A DNA stretch of 64,000 nt from an uncultured Dysgonomonas sp. (GTDB lineage Bacteria; Bacteroidota; Bacteroidia; Bacteroidales; Dysgonomonadaceae): positions 20,396 to 84,395 of the forward strand of contig CALYPL010000011.1 in NCBI GenBank assembly GCA_945273835.1, read 5' to 3'. Of the stretch, positions 9,965 through 20,100 are shown in pieces. Numbering within the stretch: position 1 is the first letter of the stretch; every line of letters starts with the position of its first letter. The position numbers and the translations under genes are program-made. The notes under the pieces are model-generated. The model saw nothing but the letters and a program-made list of their open reading frames with translations. It had not been told where the DNA came from and did not search any database.

Positions 9965-11587
9965 ATGAATAAAATAATATATCAATACGGTCTTGCCATA
10001 TTCATACTGATAATAAGTATAGGAGTATTCGTAAGCTGCAATGACGACGATGATAACAAGCCCGACCGATTGTTTCGTCCGCAGATAACGGAAACATTTG
10101 TATCCTATACCTATTTCGAAGCCAAATGGGAAAGATATGCGGGAGCAGATAAATTTGAACTGCAATTGTCGGTTGATTCATTCAGAACAATCTATAAACA
10201 AATTGTAACCGACAGCACCACGTGCCGATTCGATGGGTTGTGGTACGATACCCAATATCAGCTTCGCATCCGTTCAATCGGAGAAAAACTGATGTCAGCA
10301 TATTATGTGGCGAAAGATTTTAAAACACAAGACCTTCCCACCAAGCTAAACAGCCTGAAAACATCCGATGTGATTGATACACAAGCCAAAATAACATGGA
10401 CGGACGTATCGTACGATTACCTTAAAATATACAAAGCGAAAGGCGATACCCTTCTGCAAACAATTACCGTAACAGACCGTCAGAACGAAAATAAGGAAGT
10501 GATTGTAAAAAATCTGCAACCGCAAAAATCGTATCGTGTAGAAGCCTATAAAACCGAAAACGATAAAGAAGCATATCAAGGCAAAAAAACATTCAAAACC
10601 ATAGCCTCACAACAACTTGAAGGCGAAATCGTAGACTTGCGCGATTTATCGCAAGAAGAAAGCCTCGATAAAATAACCCCTTCCTATCTTGACGGGTTGG
10701 CTTCGGCTTATCCCAATGGAGTAACCGTTATATTAAACGGAGGTACAACATATAACATCAGTACCGATATACCCATTTCAGCCGATATAACATTCGTAAC
10801 AGGTCTTAGTTTCGCAGGATATGCCGCCATGGCGTTAGACGGCAGTTTCACAGTATCCGAATCAGCCACAATAAACAGAATCAAGTTCGACAAGATCGAG
10901 TTTACCGAAGGACCGAATAACCCGAAAACATCCGAGAATTTTGGAAAAGCTTATTTGCTGAACCTTAACAAACCGGGAATAACACTAAGAAATCTGAATA
11001 TAGAAAATTGCGTCATCAAATACAAACGAGGTGTAATCAGACTACAAGATCAGATTACCATAGACAATCTAAAGATCGACAATTGTATAATAGATTCAAT
11101 CGGCGGATACGGCGTAGTCAACAATGCCAATGATAAAGCATACATCGGCGACATAAAAGTCACCAATACAACCATCAGCCATGCCGATGCCTTGTTTGTG
11201 GGAGGAAAACAGCAGGGTATAAACTCACTTACCTTAGAAAACATAACCACATGTTTTGCCCCCAAAGACGGAGGATATTTATTCAATTACGACAAAAATA
11301 CAGTTCCCGGAGGAATAGCTGTCCGCAATTCGGTTTTCGGAATCGGAGGCAAATTGCTTGAGCCTGAAACATTGCCAAACGTAAATGCGCTGAGGAGTGC
11401 CGGAGCAAGTGTTGTAGTCACAAACAATTTCAGAACAAGCGATCTCAGTCTTGTTCCGAAATATGCCCTTGATTTTTCGGATGTCGGACAAACCACATCA
11501 AAACTTTTCGCCGATCCCGCAAAAAACAACTATACAGTCACCAACACTATGCTGAAAAACAAGGCTGGCGATCCACGTTGGTGGTAA
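9965..11587 (+). CDS. DUF4957/DUF5123-type beta-helix surface lipoprotein of the pectin PUL
   Basis: 540 residues. The signal peptide has lipobox FVSC (Cys25) followed by an acidic NDDDDN stretch, a surface-export-like signal in Bacteroidota. Residues about 40-215 form two fibronectin type III-like modules; residues about 225-540 form a right-handed parallel beta-helix with repeated N/I ladders (NLNIENCVIKY, NLKIDNCIID, DIKVTNTTIS), matching what is called DUF4957 and DUF5123. No pectinase catalytic set is visible. Position directly after susD suggests a surface glycan-binding protein or unusual lyase. Both are inference; family assignment is by eye. Confidence 0.78.
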   Translation: MNKIIYQYGLAIFILIISIGVFVSCNDDDDNKPDRLFRPQITETFVSYTYFEAKWERYAGADKFELQLSVDSFRTIYKQIVTDSTTCRFDGLWYDTQYQLRIRSIGEKLMSAYYVAKDFKTQDLPTKLNSLKTSDVIDTQAKITWTDVSYDYLKIYKAKGDTLLQTITVTDRQNENKEVIVKNLQPQKSYRVEAYKTENDKEAYQGKKTFKTIASQQLEGEIVDLRDLSQEESLDKITPSYLDGLASAYPNGVTVILNGGTTYNISTDIPISADITFVTGLSFAGYAAMALDGSFTVSESATINRIKFDKIEFTEGPNNPKTSENFGKAYLLNLNKPGITLRNLNIENCVIKYKRGVIRLQDQITIDNLKIDNCIIDSIGGYGVVNNANDKAYIGDIKVTNTTISHADALFVGGKQQGINSLTLENITTCFAPKDGGYLFNYDKNTVPGGIAVRNSVFGIGGKLLEPETLPNVNALRSAGASVVVTNNFRTSDLSLVPKYALDFSDVGQTTSKLFADPAKNNYTVTNTMLKNKAGDPRWW

Positions 11588-11647
11588 ACAATACATCAAC
11601 ATCATTTGCCGGCTCAAAGCGCAACGCATTACTTTAATTATTGAAAA

Positions 11648-13273
11648 ATGAAATTTCTAAAAATACAATGTCTTATAATCGCATTTGCCCTTACGATGGT
11701 TAACAATCGTCTCCAATCGTCAGAATACAAATACAATTATCTATACAAAGACTTACCCTTTAATATGCCGAGAGTTGAGCGTCCCGTTTTTCCCGACAAT
11801 AAAGTCTCGATAAACGATTTCGGAGGAGTAGCCGACGGTATGACCCTTAACACCGAAGCATTTTCGAGTGCAATGGAAGCTCTTGACAAAAAAGGTGGAG
11901 GCACACTCATCATCCCATCGGGCGTATGGTATACAGGACCGATTGTATTCAGATCGAATATAAATATGCACCTCGAAAAAGGAGCGTTGATACTATTTGC
12001 AACCGATCTTGATTTATATCCGTTGGTATCCACCAGTTTCGAGGGGCTCGAAACACGACGTTGCCAGTCACCCATATCAGGCAAAGGGTTGACCAATATC
12101 GCCATAACAGGCTTCGGAGCGATAGACGGTTCGGGCGAGGCATGGCGTCCTGTAAAGAAATGGAAAGTCATAGAAAGCCATTGGAAGAAGCTATCCGCAT
12201 CAGGCGGAGTAATCAAAGACGGAAATCTATGGTTTCCGAGTAAGAGTTCATTGAAAGGGCATGAAATGAGTGATCTGAATGTGCCTAAGAAAGAAATGTC
12301 GGAACAAGAGTGGCTTGAGATAAAAGACTTTCTGCGCCCTGTGATGATAAGTTTTATCGGCTGTAAGAATGTGTTGCTCGAAGGTGTGTTGCTCGAAAAT
12401 TCGCCAAGCTGGAACATTCATCCGCTGATGTGCGAAAATGTGATAATCGACAATATCTACTCACGAAATATGAAATACGCCCAGAACGGCGACGGTCTTG
12501 ATCTCGAATCGTGTAAAAACGCTATAATCGTGAATAGTACGTTTGATGTGGGTGATGATGCCATCTGCATCAAATCGGGTAAAAACGAAGACGGAAGACG
12601 GCGAGGTCTGCCTACTGAAAATGTTCTGATTGACAATTGCAAAGTTTTTCAGGGGCATGGCGGATTTGTAGTAGGCAGTGAAATGTCGGGCGGTGTGCGC
12701 AACATATCCGTAACCAACTGTCTGTTTATGGGAACAGATGTCGGGTTACGTTTCAAAAGCTGTCGGGGACGTGGCGGAGTAGTCGAAAATATATACATCA
12801 GCCATATAAACATGTTTAATATACTGACCGATTCATTTCTTTTCGATTTATATTATAATGGTAAATCGGCGGTCGAAACATTAGCCGACGGAGACAACAC
12901 ATCGCCGCAAACCATTGTGCCGAAAGTAGACGAAACCACGCCCGTATTTCGTAATATTTATATCACGAATGTGACCTCACGCAACGCATGGCGGGCTATG
13001 TACTTCAACGGACTTCCCGAAATGAAAATCGACAATATCAATATCGGGAACACAACAATCACGGCAGAGCTTGGAGCAGAATTAGTTGAATCGCAAAACA
13101 TAACATTCAATCATGTGAAAATTATGCCCAAAGAGGGATCGGCATTGATTTTAAAAAATGTGGATAACGTGAAAGTATCGGACTTTACATTCCCAAAAAA
13201 TCTGTCGGAAGCAGTCAGCATCGGAGGTACTAACGGAAACATCGACCTACCCGCAAATATGAAAAAGAAATAA
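11648..13273 (+). CDS. GH28 family polygalacturonase-like glycoside hydrolase
   Basis: 541 residues with a cleavable signal peptide. The family active-site blocks are present: NGDGLD (280-285), GDDAICIKSG (D303, D304), GHGGFVVGSE (H337) and RFK (368-370). GH28 enzymes hydrolyse alpha-1,4-galacturonosyl bonds by inversion. The NGDGLD form, a long N-terminal region and a signal peptide without lipobox fit a periplasmic exo-type enzyme acting on galacturonides or rhamnogalacturonides. It lies 60 bp after the beta-helix lipoprotein and 42 bp before GH105, within the PUL. Confidence 0.93.
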   Translation: MKFLKIQCLIIAFALTMVNNRLQSSEYKYNYLYKDLPFNMPRVERPVFPDNKVSINDFGGVADGMTLNTEAFSSAMEALDKKGGGTLIIPSGVWYTGPIVFRSNINMHLEKGALILFATDLDLYPLVSTSFEGLETRRCQSPISGKGLTNIAITGFGAIDGSGEAWRPVKKWKVIESHWKKLSASGGVIKDGNLWFPSKSSLKGHEMSDLNVPKKEMSEQEWLEIKDFLRPVMISFIGCKNVLLEGVLLENSPSWNIHPLMCENVIIDNIYSRNMKYAQNGDGLDLESCKNAIIVNSTFDVGDDAICIKSGKNEDGRRRGLPTENVLIDNCKVFQGHGGFVVGSEMSGGVRNISVTNCLFMGTDVGLRFKSCRGRGGVVENIYISHINMFNILTDSFLFDLYYNGKSAVETLADGDNTSPQTIVPKVDETTPVFRNIYITNVTSRNAWRAMYFNGLPEMKIDNINIGNTTITAELGAELVESQNITFNHVKIMPKEGSALILKNVDNVKVSDFTFPKNLSEAVSIGGTNGNIDLPANMKKK

Positions 13274-13315
13274 CAAAAAGAACAGGGATAGTGAAGCAAA
13301 CCATAATCGGGCAGT

Positions 13316-14503
13316 ATGAAAAAAACAACCATCTTTCTGATAATCTTAGTCCTCAGCGCATCAGCATATAAAGCAAGAGCACAGGAAAACACTCAAAAAG
13401 ATAAAAATTATGTGCGGATGGCAAATTCAGAAATCGAGCGCAATCCCCAATCGTGGATGCTCGATTTTTCCAAAACACCCGTATGGAACTATTGTCACGG
13501 ATTAGAATTGCAATCCATACTCCAAGTCTGGCAGAAAACAAAAAATCCTAAATATTTTAATTATGCCTATCAATATGCCGATACCATGATTGCCCCCGAT
13601 GGTAAAATACGTACATACAAACTGCAAGAATATAACATAGATCGCCTCAACAGCGGTAAGTTTCTGTTTACCATCTACAAAGAGACAAAAGAGAAAAGAT
13701 TCAAATTCGCGATGGACTCTCTTTACAAACAGACGTTGACCCATCCTCGAACAAAAGCAGGCAGTTTCTGGCATAAAAAAATATATCCTCATCAAGTATG
13801 GCTCGATGGCTTATACATGGCATGTCCATTTTTGGCAGAATACGGAAAAACATTTGGCAAACCCGAACTTTTTGACGAAGTAGCTTTGCAGATCATCGAC
13901 TGCCACAAATACCTATACGATCCAAAAAGCGGATTATACCATCACGGATGGGACGAAAGCCGACAGCAAAAATGGGCAGACTCTCGGACAGGACAATCAC
14001 CCAACATCTGGTTACGCAGTATCGGCTGGTATATGATGGCAATAGTTGACGTTCTTGATTTTATGCCCGAAGATCATCCTCAAAGGCACGAAATTATCAC
14101 TATCTTGCAACATATAACCCGTGCGGTAGAAAAATATCAAGATCCGCAGACAGGCATGTGGTTTCAGGTCACAGACCAGATAGGACGTGAAGGTAACTAT
14201 GTTGAATCGAGCGGGTCGGCAATGATACTATACACGTGGGTCAAAGCAGCACAAAAAGGTTATATAGATTGGGATTATCTCGAAAAAGGAAAAAGCGCGT
14301 ATCAGAAATTCGTGAATAAATTCGTAAAAGAAAACAAGGATGGCACAATCACGGTAACCGATGCTTGCGCCGTGGCGGGATTGGGCGGAAACAAAAAATA
14401 CCGTGACGGCAGTTACCAATACTATCTGTCTGAACCCGTAAGAGATAATGACCCCAAAGCAGTAGCACCATTTATAATGGTCAGCGTGTTGCTTGATAAA
14501 TAA
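13316..14503 (+). CDS. GH105 unsaturated galacturonyl/rhamnogalacturonyl hydrolase
   Basis: 395 residues with signal peptide (…SAYKARAQ, about 23 residues). The (alpha/alpha)6 barrel includes SWMLDFSKTPVWNYCHGLEL, an Asp at 109 in NIDRLNSGKF, and HQVWLDGLYM with Asp164; these two aspartates match the catalytic pair of YteR-like GH105 enzymes. GH105 removes the 4,5-unsaturated uronic acid left at the non-reducing end by pectate or rhamnogalacturonan lyases, which couples it to the PL1 gene 37 bp downstream. Periplasmic location is inferred from the signal peptide without a lipobox. Confidence 0.93.
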   Translation: MKKTTIFLIILVLSASAYKARAQENTQKDKNYVRMANSEIERNPQSWMLDFSKTPVWNYCHGLELQSILQVWQKTKNPKYFNYAYQYADTMIAPDGKIRTYKLQEYNIDRLNSGKFLFTIYKETKEKRFKFAMDSLYKQTLTHPRTKAGSFWHKKIYPHQVWLDGLYMACPFLAEYGKTFGKPELFDEVALQIIDCHKYLYDPKSGLYHHGWDESRQQKWADSRTGQSPNIWLRSIGWYMMAIVDVLDFMPEDHPQRHEIITILQHITRAVEKYQDPQTGMWFQVTDQIGREGNYVESSGSAMILYTWVKAAQKGYIDWDYLEKGKSAYQKFVNKFVKENKDGTITVTDACAVAGLGGNKKYRDGSYQYYLSEPVRDNDPKAVAPFIMVSVLLDK

Positions 14504-14540
14504 AACCAACTGATGGTTTTATTAAAAAAACAAATAGCAG

Positions 14541-15926
14541 ATGAAACGTTTATCAGGATTACTTATTTTGCTAATCAGTGTAGTAACAGGCAACTGCCGT
14601 ACGCCTGCATTTCCCGAAGCCGAAGGAGGCGGAAAATATGCCGTTGGAGGAAGAGGGGGAGCTGTTTATTACGTCAACTCCTTAGAAGATACCAGAACAG
14701 GAAACAAGAAAACACATGAAGGCACGCTTCGATGGTGTTTAGGACAGAAAGGAGCTAAAACCATCCTCTTCAAAGTGGCGGGAATAATCCGCCTGACAGG
14801 AGAATTGTCCGTGCGTGATAGTACAACCATAGCCGGACAATCCGCGCCTGGTGCGGGCATTTGCATCGCTAACTATGCTGTGAAAGTACACGGAAACGAT
14901 GTGATAATCCGTTTCGTCCGCTTCAGGATGGGCGACGAAGCCAAAACAGAAGACGATGCCCTATCGGGAGTGAAAAATAAAAATGTTATCATAGACCATT
15001 GTTCCATGAGTTGGAGCACCGATGAATGTGCTTCGTTCTACGACAACGACAACTTCACGATGCAATGGTGCATCATCTCCGAAAGCCTCAGAGCTTCAGT
15101 TCATCACAAAGGCGATCACGGTTACGGAGCCATTTGGGGCGGACGCAACGCAAGTTATCATCATAACCTGCTTGCCCATCACGACAGCCGCAACCCTCGC
15201 ATGTGTGGCAGCAGATATACTAATCGTGCTGATTTGGAACTGGTTGACTTCCGCAACAATGTGATTTATAATTGGGGACAGAACAGCGGTTATGCAGGAG
15301 AGGGTGGACGGTATAATTTTGTGAATAATTATTATAAATCCGGAAAAGAATCGAAAGTACGCAACCGAATATTTTCGCCCAATGCCGATGATGGCACAAA
15401 CGCACAAGCCAAAGGAGTGTGGGGTAAATTCTATCTGAACGGCAATTATATTGAAGGGTCGGAAGCCACAACACATGACAATACACTCGGCTTACAACCC
15501 AATCCATCCACTAAAGACAAACAAGACCTGCTTTCGGGAACAGCTTTCCCGATGCCAGACGAAGTGCCATTTCAATCGGCTAAACAAGCCTATCAATGCG
15601 TATTGAGAAAAGCTGGAGCATCATTCAGAAGAGATCGGACCGATGCACGTGTGGTAAGAGAAGTTGAATTAGGACTTGCACCCGTGAGAGCATCAGGACA
15701 TGACGGAACCAAAGCCGGTATGATAGATTCGCAGAAAGATGTAGGAGGATGGGAAAACTATACTTACAACCCATCGGAAGTTGTTACCGATGCAAACATA
15801 GACGGAATACCTGATGGTTGGCTTGAACAAAATTATCCCGGCAAAAAAGCGAATGATACAAATGCAGATGGATATACCTATCTCGAAGTGTATTTAAACA
15901 GCTTAGTCGTTGACCTTTATAATTAA
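14541..15926 (+). CDS. PL1 family pectate lyase
   Basis: 461 residues with a signal peptide. The pectate lyase beta-helix opens with AFPEAEGGGKYAVGGRGG, carries IIDHCSMSWSTDE (D152, H153, D161) for calcium and substrate contact, and has the catalytic-arginine region HHDSRNPRMCG (R217, R220). PL1 enzymes cleave polygalacturonate by beta-elimination with Ca2+. The C-terminus holds two short Asp-rich loops (DANIDGIPDGW, DTNADGYTYLE) resembling dockerin/EF-hand Ca2+ loops. The Cys at 19 is not in a good lipobox, so it is probably soluble. The CE8 gene follows after 6 bp, implying tight co-expression. Confidence 0.93.
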   Translation: MKRLSGLLILLISVVTGNCRTPAFPEAEGGGKYAVGGRGGAVYYVNSLEDTRTGNKKTHEGTLRWCLGQKGAKTILFKVAGIIRLTGELSVRDSTTIAGQSAPGAGICIANYAVKVHGNDVIIRFVRFRMGDEAKTEDDALSGVKNKNVIIDHCSMSWSTDECASFYDNDNFTMQWCIISESLRASVHHKGDHGYGAIWGGRNASYHHNLLAHHDSRNPRMCGSRYTNRADLELVDFRNNVIYNWGQNSGYAGEGGRYNFVNNYYKSGKESKVRNRIFSPNADDGTNAQAKGVWGKFYLNGNYIEGSEATTHDNTLGLQPNPSTKDKQDLLSGTAFPMPDEVPFQSAKQAYQCVLRKAGASFRRDRTDARVVREVELGLAPVRASGHDGTKAGMIDSQKDVGGWENYTYNPSEVVTDANIDGIPDGWLEQNYPGKKANDTNADGYTYLEVYLNSLVVDLYN

Positions 15927-15932
15927 TCGAAT

Positions 15933-16898
15933 ATGAAAAAGAATTTATTGCTGATTGTAACTCTCGTTTTGTGGTTTCCCCTGTTTGCCGACAATGCGAA
16001 ATATGACATAATAGTAGATCGCAACGGTTCAGGACATTTCAGAAATATACAACAAGCCATAGATTCAGTCAGAGCTTTCAACCCGAAAGGGCAGACCACC
16101 ATATTTATTAAAAAAGGATATTACAAAGAAAAATTAGACCTGCCAACCTATGTTTGCAACGTGAGGCTGGTGGGCGAAGATCGGGACGAGACGATTATAA
16201 ATTACGACGATCACGCCAATATCAACAAAATGGGGACATTCCGCACCTACACTTTTGCCATTCGGGGAAATGATATTATTGTCGAAAACCTGACTGTCCA
16301 GAATAGTGCCGAACCCTTGGGGCAGGCTGTGGCGTTACACGTGGAGGGCGACAGGATTATTTTTCGCAATTGTCGCTTTCTTGGTAATCAGGATACAATA
16401 TATCTCGGGCGAGAAGCCTCCCGGCAATATTTTGAAAATTGCTATATAGAAGGTACAACCGATTATATCTTCGGACCATCTACGGCATGGTTCGAGAACT
16501 GCCGATTGATGTGCAAAAGAAATTCTTACATCACCGCAGCCAGTACACCGCAGAACCAAATGTTTGGATTTATATTCAATGCATGCATTATAGAAATGGC
16601 TGAGGGAGTGAATGTCGTGTATTTGGGGCGACCTTGGCGACCATTCGCTATGACGTTGTTCATGAATAGCCAACTTCCCGAAGGAATCAGAGCCGAAGGA
16701 TGGGATAACTGGCGAAATCCCGAAAACGAAAAGACTGTACGCTATATGGAATATAATAACAGCGGACAGGGTGCGCTCACGGCAAAGCGGGTAGGGTGGA
16801 GCAAAATTCTGTCGGCAAAAGACGCCCGACTTTATACCATAGAAAATGTATTTAAAGGCTGTGACGGATGGAATCCGTTAAGTGTAAAACTGAATTAA
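15933..16898 (+). CDS. CE8 pectin methylesterase
   Basis: 321 residues with a signal peptide of about 20. The family motifs are intact: GSGHFRNIQQAIDSV, QAVALHVEGDRIIFRNCRF (Gln131), NQDTIY (Asp154), TTDYIFG (Asp177) and YLGRPW (Arg233, Trp235). It demethylesterifies homogalacturonan, making the polymer accessible to the PL1 and GH28 enzymes upstream. It is the last clear gene of the PUL; the operon terminator is 150 bp downstream. Confidence 0.95.
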   Translation: MKKNLLLIVTLVLWFPLFADNAKYDIIVDRNGSGHFRNIQQAIDSVRAFNPKGQTTIFIKKGYYKEKLDLPTYVCNVRLVGEDRDETIINYDDHANINKMGTFRTYTFAIRGNDIIVENLTVQNSAEPLGQAVALHVEGDRIIFRNCRFLGNQDTIYLGREASRQYFENCYIEGTTDYIFGPSTAWFENCRLMCKRNSYITAASTPQNQMFGFIFNACIIEMAEGVNVVYLGRPWRPFAMTLFMNSQLPEGIRAEGWDNWRNPENEKTVRYMEYNNSGQGALTAKRVGWSKILSAKDARLYTIENVFKGCDGWNPLSVKLN

Positions 16899-17048
16899 AG
16901 CCGATCGTTCAACCTGTTTTTGAAAGTTATCTGATACCGCTAAAACTAGCACAAATGGGATGCATATTAATCGGTTTTCCGAGTGTCGGTACAGTCATGA
17001 AGCTCATAAACATGAACGATATAAAGAAATTTGCTGAATTTCAGGAAT

Positions 17049-17082
17049 AAAGCTCTGTGAAAGAATTTTCACGGAGCTTTTT
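17049..17082 (+). terminator. Intrinsic terminator closing the pectin PUL
   Basis: A 14-bp stem (AAAGCTCTGTGAAA pairing with TTTCACGGAGCTTT, one G-T wobble) with a short loop, then T residues. It lies 150 bp after the CE8 stop and before porW. The 150 bp between contain only a marginal small ORF ending at 17050. Confidence 0.85.
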
Positions 17083-17147
17083 CATTAACGAACAATAAAA
17101 TACCCCTTTTTCAGTTTAATAAATACAAACATCATGTTGACATACCC

Positions 17148-20100
17148 GTGTCAGATAAGAAACTCAAATATCTATCCGCACTAATCGGCTGCATAGTGCT
17201 GACAATCTTTGTTGCGTGTTCTACCCAAAAGAATACAGCAGTCACACGTGCCTATCATTCAGTCAATACCCGATACAATGTTCACTTCAATGCCAATGAA
17301 GCCTACAACCAAGCGATGAAGGATAAAATAGAGGGCAGAAACGAAAACCTGTCGGAAATGCTTTACATATATCCTTTGGCAGACAAAGAAGAACTGGATA
17401 AATACATGACGAACTCGGAAGAAGAAGCCAAAAACGATAAAAGAGATGATATAGTAACCGAAACAAAAAAAGATAAACCCCGCCGAAGCCCGTCATTATC
17501 AGCACGACGGGAAGCCGCCGCCAACCCTCGCAGAGCAAGGCGTGAAGAACAAGAAGAGCAACAGCGTATATACAAACAAAATACAAGCCCCGAATATCAG
17601 CCGACACAAGGTCCTTTCGGAGTAACCATCGACAAATGCACAAAAGCCATACGCCAACATTCAATAAAAGTCAAGCCGAAGCGTGACCCGTCACGGCGTG
17701 ACGATAAAGAATATCAGAACTGGGTGGGACTGAACGAGTTTAATCCATTTCTGCACAATACATGGTTACTGCTCGGAAAAGCTGAATTGCAGAACGGCGA
17801 TTATCTGCAAGCGGCATCTACCTTTTCATATGCCTCGAAGATATACAGTACCGATGCTGAAATGGTTGCCGAATGCCGTTTATGGACTGCGTTGACATAT
17901 TCAGAAATGGGTTGGTTGTACGAAGCCGAAAATATGATGCGCAAGGTAGATCAGAACGGCGGAGTGTCTGATAAACTGAAAGGATTATACTCTTCTATAT
18001 ATGCGAACATCTATACACGGAGTAACCGTTATAAAGAATCCGTGCCATACATTGAGTATGCGATTTCGACCGAAAAAAATAAAACACAGCGCAGAAGAAT
18101 GCAATATATGCTCGGTCAGGTTTATACCTTGTTAGGCGAATATGATAAGGCATATGCTGCTTACGATCGAATTCACGGATTAACGACCCCTTACGAATTC
18201 GAGTTTAACGCTCGTATCCGTCAGATGGAACTTCCCGGCATGGACAAAGAAAACAAGATGTTGGGTAAGTTGGAGAAAATGGCTCGGCAATCAAAAAATA
18301 AAGATTATCTCGATCAGATATACAGTGCCATCGGCTACAACTATATTCAGCATGGCGACACTCTCAAAGCAATTGCGAATTACCAAAAAGCGATAAAATC
18401 AAGCACACGCAACGGATATGATAAAGCATTGGCACAGATCGCTCTGGGTGATATATACTTCAACCGCCATCAATTTATCGAAGCTCAGCCCTGCTATGCA
18501 GCTGCGTTACCTTCCCTCTCGAAAGAGAACAAAGATTACGAAAGAGTATCGTTCCGTTCAGGCGTCTTAAACGAGCTGGTTGTTCATGCCAAAGTCGTGC
18601 ATGAACAAGATAGTCTGCAATATGTTGCCCGACTACCTGAGCAAGAGCGGATGAGACTTATAAACAACAAAATAGAAAACCTAAAAAAGCAAGAAGAAGA
18701 AAGCAGGAAAGATACCCCCTTTGAGCAACAGAATCAACAAAAAAACGAAGCTCCATTTTCGGGGTGGAACAATCAGTCAAATGAAAGTTTATTCGGAAAC
18801 GACAACAGATCGAACATACAACAATCATTTAGCGGTAGCTTCGGGGTAAATGCCAACAAAGGTTCGTTCTATTTCTATGACAAAGAAACAGTAGCCCAAG
18901 GTAAAATTGCTTTTCAGAGACAATGGGGAATGCGTAAGTTGGAAGACGATTGGCGACGAAGCATTAAGACGGTTCCGTTATTCGATAATGAACTTCTTGC
19001 AGAGAATGACAGCCAAAAGCAAACCCCAACACAATCCTCCGAAAATGATACAATCAAAACTAAGAAATCTGACGCAGGTAAGCAAAATCAGACTGAAAAC
19101 GATATAATAAAAGATATTTATTCGCCAGAATATTATTTACAACAATTGCCCCTAACGGCAGAAGCCATCAAACAATCTGATGCTCTTATTGAGAACGGAT
19201 TGTATAATATGGGACTGATCTACAAAAACAGTCTTGTAGATTATAACCTTGCTATCAGTACTTTCGATGCCGATATAAAACGTTTCCCTCAAAGCCCCAA
19301 CCTCGAAGATATATATTATCAACTGTTTTTGATATATATGAAGACAGGTAATAAATCGATGACGGCTTACTATCGGGCGAAGCTCATCGACAACTTCAGT
19401 GGTCGACCTATTGCTACCGCTCTTGCCGATCCCGATTATGAATCGAATATAAAATATATGGCATCACGGCAGGAACAACTTTACGAAGATACGTATGATG
19501 CCTATATTAAAGGAGATACGGCATTAGTCCGCAAAAATTATAAAGATATCAGCACTAAATATCCTTTCAGTGATCTGATGCCACGCTTTATGATGCTCGA
19601 TGCGCTGACGTATGTGCAGGCACATGATGCCGAAGGGTTGAAATCGAGATTAAAATCAGTAGCCGAAACCTACCCGAAATCAGAAGTGACCCCGATAGCA
19701 ACCGATATGCTGAAACACATCGTTGAGGGGCAGATAATATTGTCGGACGGTACACCGATTACGGGCAGCTTTGATTGGAGCATGGCTTTTGAATCAGAAG
19801 AAGACTCATTGCGGGCGCCCGATAAAAAATTTACAGGTAATCCCGAAAACGGATACAGTCTGTTGTTTGTTTTTGAAAATGGAAGCACCGATCGCAACCA
19901 GCTTCTTTTCGACATTGCCGATTATAACTTCTCGAATTATCTTGTGAAGACCTACGATTTAGGTTTTGATCACGCAGGCAATTCAGATATTCTGCAAGTG
20001 AGAGGATTCGCTTCGTTTGACGAAATCAAGACGTATATAGATCGTGCTTTCGACCGCAAAATGGTTGAGAACCTCAGCCCTCGTGTTACGATGGTTCCCG

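Noticed and set aside
14513..14719. Extra gene at the start of the PL1 gene
   Set aside because: Short frame overlapping the signal peptide region of PL1 in another frame, with no protein-like character.
16868..17050. Small ORF spanning the end of the CE8 gene and ending at the PUL terminator
   Set aside because: It starts inside the CE8 gene in another frame, has no recognisable family, and ends only because of the terminator; a shorter version from 16955 (31 residues) is equally weak.
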